From an uncultured Acidobacteriaceae bacterium (lineage in GTDB: Bacteria > Acidobacteriota > Terriglobia > Terriglobales > Acidobacteriaceae): a stretch of 34,744 nt of DNA. Where the stretch lies: assembly GCA_903828675.1 (NCBI GenBank), contig CAIKND010000198.1:1-34744 (forward strand). Reading direction: 5' to 3'. This document shows positions 15,818 through 23,688 of this stretch, one piece after another; the first letter of the stretch is position 1; each line of letters starts with the position of its first letter. Made by a program: the position numbers and the translations under genes. The notes beneath the pieces were generated by a model. It was not told the origin of the DNA. It did no database searches and saw only the letters and a program-made list of their open reading frames with translations.

Positions 15818-16218
15818 TTGTACCTCAGCTTCACCAGCACCGTGGAGACGCCCACGAAGAACCAGTACATGGGATAAACCAGAAACAGATCCATGTGCCG
15901 AACGTGAGCGAAATCTTCCAGGCATCCCCAGACCGTGGTCACGGCAAGCGTGGCCCCCATGCCCCAGATCAGGGCCTGGATTTGTGCGTTCCGCAAAAAC
16001 TCGTCCTTCTCCTCGGTCAGATACATCCCCACCATAGCCAGCATTCCCAGGATGGGGAGCGAAGGCAGTACAGCCAGAATGTAGGCAATTCCTCCGCTCG
16101 GGTGGTAAATCTTGAATGCCCAAACGGACAGCAGCATGATCGCGATGTAGAGTGCCATCGCCACCATGAAGCGGCGGTTGAAACGCTTGATGGCGGGGTT
16201 GTTGGTTGAGCAAAACAT
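15814..16218 (-). CDS. Integral membrane protein co-transcribed with XRE regulator
   Basis: This encodes 134 residues with four predicted hydrophobic segments: about 17-36 (FMVAMALYIAIMLLSVWAF), 44-65, 82-97 (IWGMGATLAVTTVWG) and 110-128. The loop TEEKDEFLRNAQIQALIWG between helices 2 and 3 resembles small membrane proteins found beside XRE regulators in many bacteria. The start is ATG 16216-16218, with AAGGAGA about six bases upstream. It forms an operon with the 64-residue regulator; its job is unknown, but it may sense an envelope signal or be the regulated product. Confidence 0.85.
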   Translation of the reverse strand: MFCSTNNPAIKRFNRRFMVAMALYIAIMLLSVWAFKIYHPSGGIAYILAVLPSLPILGMLAMVGMYLTEEKDEFLRNAQIQALIWGMGATLAVTTVWGCLEDFAHVRHMDLFLVYPMYWFFVGVSTVLVKLRYK

Positions 16219-16228
16219 GATTGGTCTC

Positions 16229-16288
16229 CTTTACTTAAAGACAACTACACTTTACATAGCATTTCATGCCTTGTCAAGTGTCCTTTAC
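16229..16288 (-). promoter_or_regulatory. Three CTTTAC direct repeats, candidate operator of the XRE operon
   Basis: CTTTAC occurs at 16229-16234, 16250-16255 and 16283-16288, with 21- and 33-base spacing, close to two and three helical turns. The middle copy overlaps the -10 box, the upstream copy lies just before the -35 box, and the last copy overlaps the ribosome site region. This placement fits autorepression by the XRE regulator, which is an inference. Confidence 0.5.
16249..16277 (-). promoter_or_regulatory. Sigma-70-type promoter of the membrane protein-XRE operon
   Basis: On the minus strand a perfect -35 box TTGACA (16272-16277) is followed after 17 bases by TAAAGT (16249-16254), a four-of-six -10 match. 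It lies about 30 bases upstream of the first ATG. Confidence 0.6.
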
Positions 16289-16344
16289 TAAATATTTTGC
16301 ACGACGCAAATCGAGTGCCCTGAGTCCGATATTCCTAACATCAT

Positions 16345-16420
16345 TGCCGCTGTCATTCTGAGCGAACGGGGCCCCAAACGCTCTTCAGTTTGGGGGTGGT
16401 GAGCGAAGAATCTGCGTTTG
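16345..16420. repeat. Interspersed repeat interrupted by a hairpin with 7-base flanking duplication
   Basis: The flanks CTGTCATTCTGAGCGAA and GAGCGAAGAATCTGCG look like one repeat type common in Acidobacteria intergenic DNA. Between them lies a 34-base insert holding the hairpin CCCCAAAC/GTTTGGGG (16372-16379, 16388-16395). GAGCGAA is present on both sides (16360-16366 and 16401-16407), like a target duplication. Confidence 0.5.
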
Positions 16421-16710
16421 TTCTTCGGCGAGCTTCAGACTCACCACAATAGGAAACCTCTGATTGAGTCGGTGTTTTGAAAGGGCACAACAAAGGCTGA
16501 CATTGAAAACACATAAGTTATTGATTTTGAAGTAGTCTAAATAGCCGGGTTAGCACACACGTACACGTTTCCAGCAAAAACGAGTACAGAATCCCGGCGC
16601 AGAGCGGCTGCATGCATTGGCCGAAACTTCCCAATTGCCGACCACTCGGGAATGAACCGCGACAAAACGCCAACAGAGAGCTTGGTGCGGAATTGTCGAA
16701 CTGAAGTAGC

Positions 16711-17181
16711 ATGGACGCTATGAAAGCTATTTCTGCTGCCCTCTTCATTCTCTGGAGCCTGACCGCGTTCGCACAGCCGAATGATTCTCTGAGGTCAGAC
16801 TATTCGCGGGCTGTTCAGTTCTTTCATCACCTACGAAACACACTGAAGAAGGACGACCGAGAAGGGATGTCGCGTCTAATCGAGTACCCCCTCCTCGTGC
16901 AGCTTCACGGTAAAAAGACGCGAATCCGATCACGCGCTGAATTCCTTGCCCACTATGATCAGATTTTCGATAGGGGCGTCCGCTGCGAAATTTTTGTCGC
17001 GTCTGATGATGAAATTTGGGGAAACTCGCACGGATTCACGGTGAAGGATGGGGCATTGTGGTTCGATGACATCTCGCCGCCGGGAACCAATGATGACCCG
17101 AACGCACCGGACTTTTGGACGAAAGGCACTTTCAAAGTAATGACGGTCAACAATGGGGCGTCTTACTCGTGCAAGAGATAG
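16711..17181 (+). CDS. Small exported protein, possibly NTF2-like fold
   Basis: This encodes 156 residues; ATG at 16711, or the ATG at 16720 which begins the signal peptide directly (MKAISAALFILWSLTAFAQ). After cleavage the mature part starts with helices (YSRAVQFFHHLRNTLKKDDREGM), then IEYPLLVQLHGKKTRIRSRAEFLAHYDQIF, then strands ending SHGFTVKDGALWFDD. This pattern matches small periplasmic proteins with a cone-shaped NTF2-like fold that are usually of unknown function. Single gene, no obvious partner. The last Cys (SYSCKR) and one at about 92 could pair. Confidence 0.7.
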   Translation: MDAMKAISAALFILWSLTAFAQPNDSLRSDYSRAVQFFHHLRNTLKKDDREGMSRLIEYPLLVQLHGKKTRIRSRAEFLAHYDQIFDRGVRCEIFVASDDEIWGNSHGFTVKDGALWFDDISPPGTNDDPNAPDFWTKGTFKVMTVNNGASYSCKR

Positions 17182-17428
17182 AACGTACTTCCATTCCGCT
17201 CCCGTGGATAGTTGGTGTGTAACCGCCAACCCGGAAACAACCCTATCTTGGACTTCTTCCAGTTCGACGGCGGTCCAACCCCAATTCAGAGTCACGTGAT
17301 ACGGGTCACCGTCACCTCGCTCATGGAGTGCTTACATGGTCTCCGCCTCAGAAATTGAGGTGAATCGAGTTTCTACAAGATAGGGATCGTGATTGTGCCA
17401 TCTCCTTTGGAAATGGCTCCATTTGTTA

Positions 17429-17851
17429 ATGGAAAGAAGAATACTCTTGCGAATCGGGCTGCTTGCGCTTGCATTTACGGGCCTTCTTATTCCTTCGGGC
17501 TGCGGCGGCGATGGACGTTCTGGAATCGTTGAGTGCAGCAATATAGTTCAACTCGCTGTCGCGCCCGGTAACGTCGTGATGGATCACTCACCACCGGGGA
17601 ATCAATGGACGTTTATCGCCTTTGGCGTCTATGACCGTTCTTCGGGTTGTCTGGATCATGTAGCTCCCGCGCTGGATAACACATCGTGGTCAGTCTCTGA
17701 CCCGAATAGCGTCTCTTTGGCCGCCGGACCTGGAACAGACAAGGTGACGGCAACTTGCCTGACGACAACTTCCACTCCCGTAACTATGACTGTGACCTCA
17801 CAATTAGGCCACAACACCGTAACCGGCATCGCTACATTGATCTGTAAATGA
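17429..17851 (+). CDS. Putative lipoprotein with Ig-like beta domain
   Basis: This encodes 140 residues from ATG 17429 (MERRILLRIGLLALAFTG); an in-frame ATG 12 codons upstream would place extra hydrophobic residues and is less likely. The lipoprotein-like end of the signal is LIPSGC with Cys25, slightly off the usual lipobox because of the Pro at -3. The mature part is beta-rich with Ser/Thr (VQLAVAPGNVVMDHSPPG; LDNTSWSVSDPNSVSL; TSTPVTMTVTSQLG), similar to the bacterial Ig-like domains common in Acidobacteria surface proteins. Function is unknown. Confidence 0.7.
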   Translation: MERRILLRIGLLALAFTGLLIPSGCGGDGRSGIVECSNIVQLAVAPGNVVMDHSPPGNQWTFIAFGVYDRSSGCLDHVAPALDNTSWSVSDPNSVSLAAGPGTDKVTATCLTTTSTPVTMTVTSQLGHNTVTGIATLICK

Positions 17852-17961
17852 TCAGAGTCCATTGATCCGTATATTTCGCTTTACCGCCAGAACGCGCAAT
17901 CCTGTGCAAGGTGGCGGGTGGCCACGGTCTCGATGACTGGTCCTAATCCAAATGTGGGTGC

Positions 17962-17990
17962 CACCGGTCCCTCGCAATTGGGGACCGGTG
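17962..17990 (+). terminator. Perfect 10-bp hairpin downstream of the lipoprotein gene
   Basis: The arms CACCGGTCCC (17962-17971) and its complement (17981-17990) flank a nine-base loop, about 110 bases after the lipoprotein stop. There is no U-run, so the terminator role is tentative. Confidence 0.35.
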
Positions 17991-18166
17991 ATGGCAGCTG
18001 GAACACAAACAAAAGGCCGCGTCGCGGACGAATCACCTCCTATGCGGAAGTTGCAGCGGCTGATAACGCGCAGTCTCGGTCTTTGCGAGCAGGCCGAGCG
18101 CAAGATTAGCACAATAGATTGATCGTCTTTTTTAATGACCTGATTCCCCGAGGCTTCGGAATCGCC

Positions 18167-18245
18167 TGTTTTGAAAGGGCATGGCATTAGCTGAAGCCGC
18201 GCCGCAAATGCTGCAAAATGAACGAGGGCTTTAGCCTAGAGGGAA
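18167..18245. repeat. Interspersed repeat with TGTTTTGAAAGGGCA head and GGCTTTAGCC-type motif
   Basis: The head 15-mer also lies at 16473-16487. It is followed by a decayed palindrome around GGCATTAGCTGAAGCC and by AACGAGGGCTTTAGCC. I recognise this style of short repeat from intergenic regions of Terriglobia; exact family membership is not checked. Confidence 0.45.
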
Positions 18246-18408
18246 TTCTCCGCGTGGAATATGACTTAATCAGAGGCTCCCTCGCACTTGGGCCGAGGCT
18301 GAGGTTGGCGTCCCTAATAGACTGTTCGCTGGCGCTTCCACGATGCTCGAGTTCCGCGCTGTTTTTGAAGGAGGACATTTCGGCGGGCATTGGAGTTATA
18401 CTCCGGCC

Positions 18409-20316
18409 ATGCGCACTCTACTGGTTGCCACCGTTCTCTCCATTACAGCCGTTTCCACACTCTCCTTTGCCCAGAAAGCCGCCGAGCCGAAGCCCGCGAC
18501 CGTGGCCGAAGCGCAGGCCTTTGTTGACCGCGCAAACGCCGACTTGCTCAAGCTCACGACCGACGCCGCGCATGCCGAGTGGACCGCCGAGACCAACATC
18601 ACGGATGACACCGAGGCGACCACCGCGCTGGTAAACGAGCAGGTTACGGCGCGCTCGCTGGCCTTGATCGCCGAGAGCCATCGCTTTGACCATCTCAAGC
18701 TGCCTGCGGAGTTGCGACGCCAGATCATGCTGCTCCAGGTGAATGCGCCGGCCGCGCCCAAGGACCCCAAGCTTCTGGCCGAGCAGTCCGAGCTTGCCGC
18801 GCAGTTGACCGGCATGTACGGCAAGGGCAAATTCTGCGCCGACACCGCGCCGGGCGCCAAATGCATGGGGATCGACGCGCTCTCTGACATCATGGCGAAG
18901 TCGCAGGACCCGGAAGAGTTGACCAGGATCTGGGTGGGCTGGCACTCGATTGGGGCGCCGATGCGTGGCAGGTACGCGCGCTTGATTGAACTGCAGAATA
19001 TTGGCGCAAAGGAGTTGGGCTACCACGATACGGGCGAGTTGTGGCGCGCCGGGTATGACATGACGCCGGCCGAGTTCTCCACCGAGCTGGAGCACGCGTG
19101 GACCCAGTTGGAGCCGCTCTACCGCGAGCTGCACACCTATGTGCGCGCACGCCTGATTGCCAAGTATGGCAAGGCGGCTGAACGGGCCGACGGCATGATT
19201 CCCGCGCAACTACTGGGCAATATGTGGGCGCAGGAGTGGGGCAACATCTACCCGACGGTAGCGCCGGTCGATCCCAAATTGTCGCAGTTCAAGCCTGTCG
19301 ATCTTGAGGCCGCGCTCAAGCAGCAGATTGCGGCCAAAGACCCGGCGGCCGCCCCAGCGTTTGTCGCCAGCACTGACCTGAGCTCCGATGCGGGCTATGC
19401 GGCCAAGCTCGCGGCAGGCAACGACATGGTGCACTACGGCGAAAGCTTCTTTACCTCGCTGGGCTTTCCGGCCCTGCCCAGGACCTTCTGGGAGCGCTCC
19501 CAGTTTGTGCATCCGCGCGACCGCGAAGTGGTGTGCCACGCATCGGCCTGGGACGTGGACTCGGTCGATGATCTGCGCGTGAAGATGTGCATCGAAGTCA
19601 ACGACGACTACTTCACCACCGTGCATCATGAGCTGGGGCACAACTTCTACCAGCGCGCTTATAACAAGCAGCCTTTCCTGTTCCGCAACGGTGCCAATGA
19701 CGGCTTCCACGAGGCCATCGGCGACTCCATCGCGCTGTCGATTTCGCCCGCGTATTTGAAGGCCCTGGACCTGGCCGCGGCCGAACCGTCCGCCGAAGCG
19801 GATATTCCGTTGCAGTTGAGAACCGCCCTGGACAAGGTGGCCTTTTTGCCCTTCGCGCTTGCCTTGGACAAGTGGCGCTGGCAGGTCTTCTCCGGTGAGA
19901 TCAAGCCGGCCGATTACAACAAGGCATGGTGGGCGCTGCGCGGAAAATATCAGCGTGTCGCCCCGCCGGTAGAGCGCACCGAGGCCGACTTCGATGCGGG
20001 CGCAAAAAACCACATCCCCACCAATGTGCCCTATGCGCGCTACTTTCTCGCCCGGATCTACCAGTTCCAGTTTTACAAGGCGATGTGCGATGCCAGCGGT
20101 TACACGGGACCGCTGAACCGCTGCAGCTTCTACGGCTCTAAAGCAGCCGGGGACAAGCTGAGCAAGATGCTCGAGGCAGGCCAGTCGCGGCCCTGGCAGC
20201 AGACGCTGAAGCAGATGACCGGAACCGACCACCTGGATGCGCAGCCGATGCTGGACTACTTTGCGCCGCTCTATGCGTGGCTGAAGGTTCAGAACCAGGC
20301 AGCGGCCGTGCAATAG
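18409..20316 (+). CDS. M2-family metallopeptidase (peptidyl-dipeptidase, ACE-like)
   Basis: This encodes 635 residues from ATG 18409, with a Sec signal peptide (MRTLLVATVLSITAVSTLSFAQ); an upstream ATG at 18343 would put an unsuitable leader before it. The zinc site HELGH lies at 407-411, and the third ligand Glu at 435 (FHEAIGD), with 23 residues between, exactly as in angiotensin-converting-enzyme-type peptidases. Other family blocks are visible: LFRNGANDGFHEA and VAFLPFALALDKWRW. It would remove dipeptides from peptide C-termini in the periplasm, feeding peptide uptake. Length fits bacterial M2 enzymes. A small hairpin (GGAGTTATACTCC) sits between a weak GGAG and the ATG. It is a single gene, with the next one 116 bases downstream. 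Confidence 0.95.
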   Translation: MRTLLVATVLSITAVSTLSFAQKAAEPKPATVAEAQAFVDRANADLLKLTTDAAHAEWTAETNITDDTEATTALVNEQVTARSLALIAESHRFDHLKLPAELRRQIMLLQVNAPAAPKDPKLLAEQSELAAQLTGMYGKGKFCADTAPGAKCMGIDALSDIMAKSQDPEELTRIWVGWHSIGAPMRGRYARLIELQNIGAKELGYHDTGELWRAGYDMTPAEFSTELEHAWTQLEPLYRELHTYVRARLIAKYGKAAERADGMIPAQLLGNMWAQEWGNIYPTVAPVDPKLSQFKPVDLEAALKQQIAAKDPAAAPAFVASTDLSSDAGYAAKLAAGNDMVHYGESFFTSLGFPALPRTFWERSQFVHPRDREVVCHASAWDVDSVDDLRVKMCIEVNDDYFTTVHHELGHNFYQRAYNKQPFLFRNGANDGFHEAIGDSIALSISPAYLKALDLAAAEPSAEADIPLQLRTALDKVAFLPFALALDKWRWQVFSGEIKPADYNKAWWALRGKYQRVAPPVERTEADFDAGAKNHIPTNVPYARYFLARIYQFQFYKAMCDASGYTGPLNRCSFYGSKAAGDKLSKMLEAGQSRPWQQTLKQMTGTDHLDAQPMLDYFAPLYAWLKVQNQAAAVQ

Positions 20317-20432
20317 TTGCGTGGCGGCCTTTGCCTACCGGACTGGCGCGGCCCCGGCGGCATGTGATTGAATCGAAGGAGTGAGCGGCCGCGCCTGGAG
20401 GTCTGGAGCGAGGGCCGCCTGGAGAGATTACG

Positions 20433-20711
20433 ATGGCAAATTCCCTTCTTCCCCCCGAGGAACGCAACCTGACTCCCGACCAGGTGGAGGCGCTGGACAA
20501 GCGGCGCGACCTGGGGCATACATTTCTTGTGATCGCCGGGCAGTTTGCGGTGATAGCGACGGTGCTGCTGCTCTGGGTAGGGCAGGATTTGACCTACTCG
20601 CCGGGCTGGGCACACCCCATTGCCTACTATTTCTTTTTTGCGCTAGGGATTATTGTGGTCTTCGGCATCGTAGGGATCGCGTTGCGCAAGGGAACTCCCC
20701 GGATCGACTGA
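20433..20711 (+). CDS. Small two-helix membrane protein
   Basis: This encodes 92 residues from an ATG with GGAGAG upstream. It has an acidic Pro-rich start (LLPPEERNLTPDQVEALDKRRD), then two hydrophobic helices at about 28-50 (TFLVIAGQFAVIATVLLLWV) and 62-84 (IAYYFFFALGIIVVFGIVGIA). I do not recognise the family. It lies 77 bases before moaA on the same strand and may share its transcript. Confidence 0.75.
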   Translation: MANSLLPPEERNLTPDQVEALDKRRDLGHTFLVIAGQFAVIATVLLLWVGQDLTYSPGWAHPIAYYFFFALGIIVVFGIVGIALRKGTPRID

Positions 20712-20788
20712 TCCGGCTGCACCGGCCTGGCTCGTCGAGCATGAGAGAGTGCACGCGCGGCCAAAACGGTATAGCCTTGAAATCGCCG

Positions 20789-21823
20789 ATGGATGCTGAG
20801 TCCCTTCCCGTTACTTCCGAAACTCCCGAGCCGAGGCTGACTGACAGCCTCGGGCGCGTGATTCACGATCTGCGCGTTTCCATCACGGACCGCTGTAACT
20901 ACAAGTGTGTCTATTGCCGCACCGGCGAAATGGGCGCGCAGTATCCCGAACTGGGGATAGAGGAATACCTGCGCCTGATCGGCGTGTTTGTAGGGCTGGG
21001 CATCACCAAGGTGCGGCTTACCGGCGGCGAACCTCTGCTGCGCCGCGGACTGGTGGAACTGGTCAGGGAACTGGCCGGTTTGCGCACCCTCTGGAACCAG
21101 CCGCTGGACTTGGCACTGACCACCAACGGGCACTTGCTGGACGAACTGGCCGGGCCGCTGAAGGCCGCCGGGCTGGATCGCGTGACGGTCAGCATGGACG
21201 CCGTGGATGCGCCCACTTTTGAGCGGATCACGCGGGTTGCAGGCAGCTTCGAGCAGGTGCTCAAGGGTATTCGCGCTGCGCGTGCAGCAGGGCTCACACC
21301 TCTCAAAATCAACTGCGTTTTGCTGCGCGGCTTCAACGACGACCAGATTGTAGGCTTTGCCCGGTTTGCGCGCGAAGAAAATGTGGTGGTGCGCTTTATC
21401 GAGTTCATGCCGCTGGAAGAGGGCCGGCTGTGGACTCCCGAAATCGTGGTGCCGCTCCGGGAAATCGTCGAACGCATTGGCCGGGTTCTGCCGCTGGTCG
21501 AGATGCCGCCCAGAGAAGCCAGCGAGACGGCCAAACGCTATACATTTGCGGACGGCGTGGGCGAGATCGGCATCATCGCGCCGGTCAGCCAGGCCTTCTG
21601 CGGGGCCTGCAGCCGGGTGCGGCTCACCTCCGACGGCAAGATCCGCACCTGCCTGTTCTCGCAGGTCGAGCACGACCTTTATGGGCGCTTGAGAGCCGGT
21701 GCGGACGACCATGAACTGCGCGCCTATATACTCCGTACAATTGAAGGAAAGGAAGCGCGCCACCACATCGGGGAGCCGGGATTTCTGAAGCCTTCGCGAT
21801 CGATGGTGCATATTGGCGGTTGA
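20789..21823 (+). CDS. moaA: GTP 3',8-cyclase MoaA (molybdenum cofactor synthesis)
   Basis: This encodes about 344 residues from ATG 20789; another ATG at 20741 adds 16 poorly conserved residues, and neither has a strong ribosome site. The radical-SAM cluster ligands are Cys36, Cys40 and Cys43 (CNYKCVYC). The C-terminal cluster ligands are Cys271, Cys274 and Cys288 (CGACSRVRLTSDGKIRTC), with the C-terminal GG that enters the active site (MVHIGG). It turns GTP into 3',8-cyclo-GTP, the first step of molybdopterin synthesis. No other moa genes lie in the window, so the pathway must be completed elsewhere. All key residues are intact. Confidence 0.95.
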   Translation: MDAESLPVTSETPEPRLTDSLGRVIHDLRVSITDRCNYKCVYCRTGEMGAQYPELGIEEYLRLIGVFVGLGITKVRLTGGEPLLRRGLVELVRELAGLRTLWNQPLDLALTTNGHLLDELAGPLKAAGLDRVTVSMDAVDAPTFERITRVAGSFEQVLKGIRAARAAGLTPLKINCVLLRGFNDDQIVGFARFAREENVVVRFIEFMPLEEGRLWTPEIVVPLREIVERIGRVLPLVEMPPREASETAKRYTFADGVGEIGIIAPVSQAFCGACSRVRLTSDGKIRTCLFSQVEHDLYGRLRAGADDHELRAYILRTIEGKEARHHIGEPGFLKPSRSMVHIGG

Positions 21824-21950
21824 CCGGGCAGGGGTCAGGGCCGCGTTTTCAATTCTGCTTTAATAGTTTTTAGATCGAGAGCCATAAACCATTGCTGGAA
21901 CTTGCTGGTGTGACAGAAAATTGTAAAGCCTTCCCCCAAAGGGTCTGCAG

Positions 21951-23003
21951 ATGACGAACGAGACGGAAGGGCGCATCCCGCTCGCTGATTTGCTCGTCTT
22001 CCACCAACTGGCACGCTCGCTTACCTCGAGCTTCGACCTGGATACGATTCTGCGCACCATCCTCGAACACATGGAACGAATCATCGAGGCGGAGCTTTGG
22101 ACGCTGCTGATGCTGGACGACGATCGCCAGGAGCTTTACTACGCGATTGCCGCAGGCGGCGAGCAGGAGGCGCTGAGCGGACTCCGCGTCAAGGTGGGCG
22201 AGGGCATTGCCGGCTGGGTGGTGGAGCACGGTGAGACGCTGATCGTTCCCGAGGCCGTTGACGATCCACGCGTGAAAGCGGCTGGTGCTTCCAGTCTGCG
22301 CAAGGTGCGGTCGGTTATTGCGCTGCCCCTGCGCGGGCGCAAAGGCACCCAAGGAGTCATTGAAATCTACAATCCGCGCACCGAGCAGATGACGGATTAC
22401 ACTATCGCGTTCCTGCACATTCTGGCCGACCATGCGGCGATTGCCATCGAGAATGCGCGTGACGTGGCGCGCATCCAGCAGTTGACGATTACGGACGACG
22501 CGACGCACCTCTACAACGTGCGCCATCTCTATGACGTGCTGGGCCGCGAGTTGGAACGCTGCGGACAACTGCAGTTGCCGGTGAGCCTGGCGTTTCTTGA
22601 TCTGGACCACTTCAAGCTTGTGAACGACGTGCACGGCCACCTGGTCGGCAGCGAACTTCTGGCCCGCGTCGGACAGCGCCTGCAGGAGTTCAGTCGCAAG
22701 CAGGACTGGTGCTTTCGCTATGGTGGGGACGAGTTCGTCCTGCTGATGCCTGAGACCGACGGTAAAGACGCCATGACCCAGGCTGAAGCACTGCTCCGCG
22801 CGTTGATGGAAACACCCTTCAGGATGAAAAACGGGCTCGAACTGAGCGTGAGCGCAAGCGTGGGCCTGGCAACCGCGCCGGAGGATGCTCTGACCGTGCA
22901 CACCCTCATTGGCGCTGCGGACACGCGCATGTACATAGTCAAGTGCAACGGGCGCGGCAAAGTCTGCGGAGCGCAGGAACTGGGAATAGGGACCAGGGAT
23001 TAG
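21951..23003 (+). CDS. GAF-domain diguanylate cyclase
   Basis: This encodes 350 residues. An N-terminal GAF domain (about 20-175; for example LTSSFDLDTILRTILEHMER, ALPLRGRKGTQGVIEIYN) senses a small ligand or redox state. A GGDEF domain (about 180-335) has the intact active-site motif RYGGDEF (GGDEF at 258-262) and an inhibitory RxxD site (RKQD at 249-252) five residues before it, so it should make c-di-GMP and be limited by product. The substrate-contact FLDLDHFKLVND is also present. No membrane segment; it is cytosolic. It stands alone downstream of moaA with a 127-base gap. Confidence 0.94.
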   Translation: MTNETEGRIPLADLLVFHQLARSLTSSFDLDTILRTILEHMERIIEAELWTLLMLDDDRQELYYAIAAGGEQEALSGLRVKVGEGIAGWVVEHGETLIVPEAVDDPRVKAAGASSLRKVRSVIALPLRGRKGTQGVIEIYNPRTEQMTDYTIAFLHILADHAAIAIENARDVARIQQLTITDDATHLYNVRHLYDVLGRELERCGQLQLPVSLAFLDLDHFKLVNDVHGHLVGSELLARVGQRLQEFSRKQDWCFRYGGDEFVLLMPETDGKDAMTQAEALLRALMETPFRMKNGLELSVSASVGLATAPEDALTVHTLIGAADTRMYIVKCNGRGKVCGAQELGIGTRD

Positions 23004-23018
23004 GACGACGCGGCCCGG

Positions 23019-23471
23019 CTACTTTTTCGTATCGCCACCGATTTGGATCACTACATACTTCGCTGGCCCGTCGCCGACGTTTTTCACGCTGTGCAGTGTT
23101 CCCAATGCAATGTAGATAATGCCGCCCGGGCCCACGCGTTCGGCTTTGCCGTCGTGTTGAAACTCCACGGTGCCCTGCAGAACAACCGTAACTTCAGAAT
23201 GCTGAATCTTGTGCAGCGGGCTGGGGACAGCTCCGGCGGGCTGCATGGTTTCGTGCGCTCCCACCGCTTCGCCCGTTGCCAGCGTTCCGCTAAACACGAC
23301 CCGGAACTCGGAGCCATTGGGCGCGGTCCTCGCGACCATCTCCTCGTAGGGAAACACGCGCGCGGTAGCCAGTGGATTGGAGGCGGCTGGCTGAGCAGGA
23401 GCGACTGCCTGCGCGGCTGCGATCGTACAGCCAAACGCTATAAGAGCTGAACACACGATGAGATTCTTCAT
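23019..23471 (-). CDS. Exported cupin-domain protein
   Basis: This encodes 150 residues with a Sec signal (MKNLIVCSALIAFGCTIAAAQ). A single cupin barrel follows: metal ligands His87, His91, Glu93 and His127 (PLHKIQHSEVTVVLQG, GTLHSVKN) are conserved. It is probably a periplasmic metal-binding protein or small enzyme; the substrate cannot be told. Ten bases separate its 3' end from the converging diguanylate cyclase. Single gene. Confidence 0.88.
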   Translation of the reverse strand: MKNLIVCSALIAFGCTIAAAQAVAPAQPAASNPLATARVFPYEEMVARTAPNGSEFRVVFSGTLATGEAVGAHETMQPAGAVPSPLHKIQHSEVTVVLQGTVEFQHDGKAERVGPGGIIYIALGTLHSVKNVGDGPAKYVVIQIGGDTKK

Positions 23472-23540
23472 TGGCTGTCCTCTATCTTCCGGCGAGAGTG
23501 ACGATCTGGCGGAGTGGCTTGCTGGTTGGGTGAATCTATA

Positions 23541-23636
23541 GATCCGGCAACGAAATACTGTTCGGGTGCCCCATCCATTCCCGCGTATTTTGCGGGAATG
23601 GGTGGGAGGAAGATGCCGCCGTTTTCTTGCCGGATC
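23541..23636. repeat. 96-bp inverted-repeat element with nested hairpin (copy 1)
   Basis: The ends GATCCGGCAA (23541-23550) and TTGCCGGATC (23627-23636) are exact complements. Compared with copy 2 at 29840-29899 (60 bp), this copy has 36 extra bases forming a 15-bp hairpin with one G-T pair (23570-23584 and 23592-23606). GGTG is present on both sides of the extra part. Confidence 0.7.
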
Positions 23637-23688
23637 AATAGAGCCCGCCCGTACAAAAATCGGCGGAAAGCTGATGTGCGGCAGGCCT

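Larger units (their letters stand above)
16219..16710. other. Gene-free spacer with promoter and interspersed repeats
   Basis: No gene is seen. The left part has the operon promoter and CTTTAC boxes; the centre holds an interspersed repeat with nested hairpin (16345-16420); at 16473-16487 the 15-mer TGTTTTGAAAGGGCA occurs, repeated exactly at 18167-18181. Confidence 0.65.
17852..18408. other. Gene-free stretch with hairpin and interspersed repeat
   Basis: The open frames here lack coding character. Contents: a hairpin at 17962-17990 and an interspersed repeat from 18167. A GGAGG at 18370-18374 has no in-frame start near it; the M2 peptidase starts at 18409. Confidence 0.55.

Noticed and set aside
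15818..16213. Longer version of the XRE regulator (196 residues)
   Set aside because: The added part is the shifted-frame shadow of the membrane-protein gene; the regulator begins at 15817 with ATGA coupling.
19210..20313. Minus-strand frame of 367 residues opposite the M2 peptidase
   Set aside because: Poor composition and no conserved motifs, while the plus frame has HELGH and the signal peptide.
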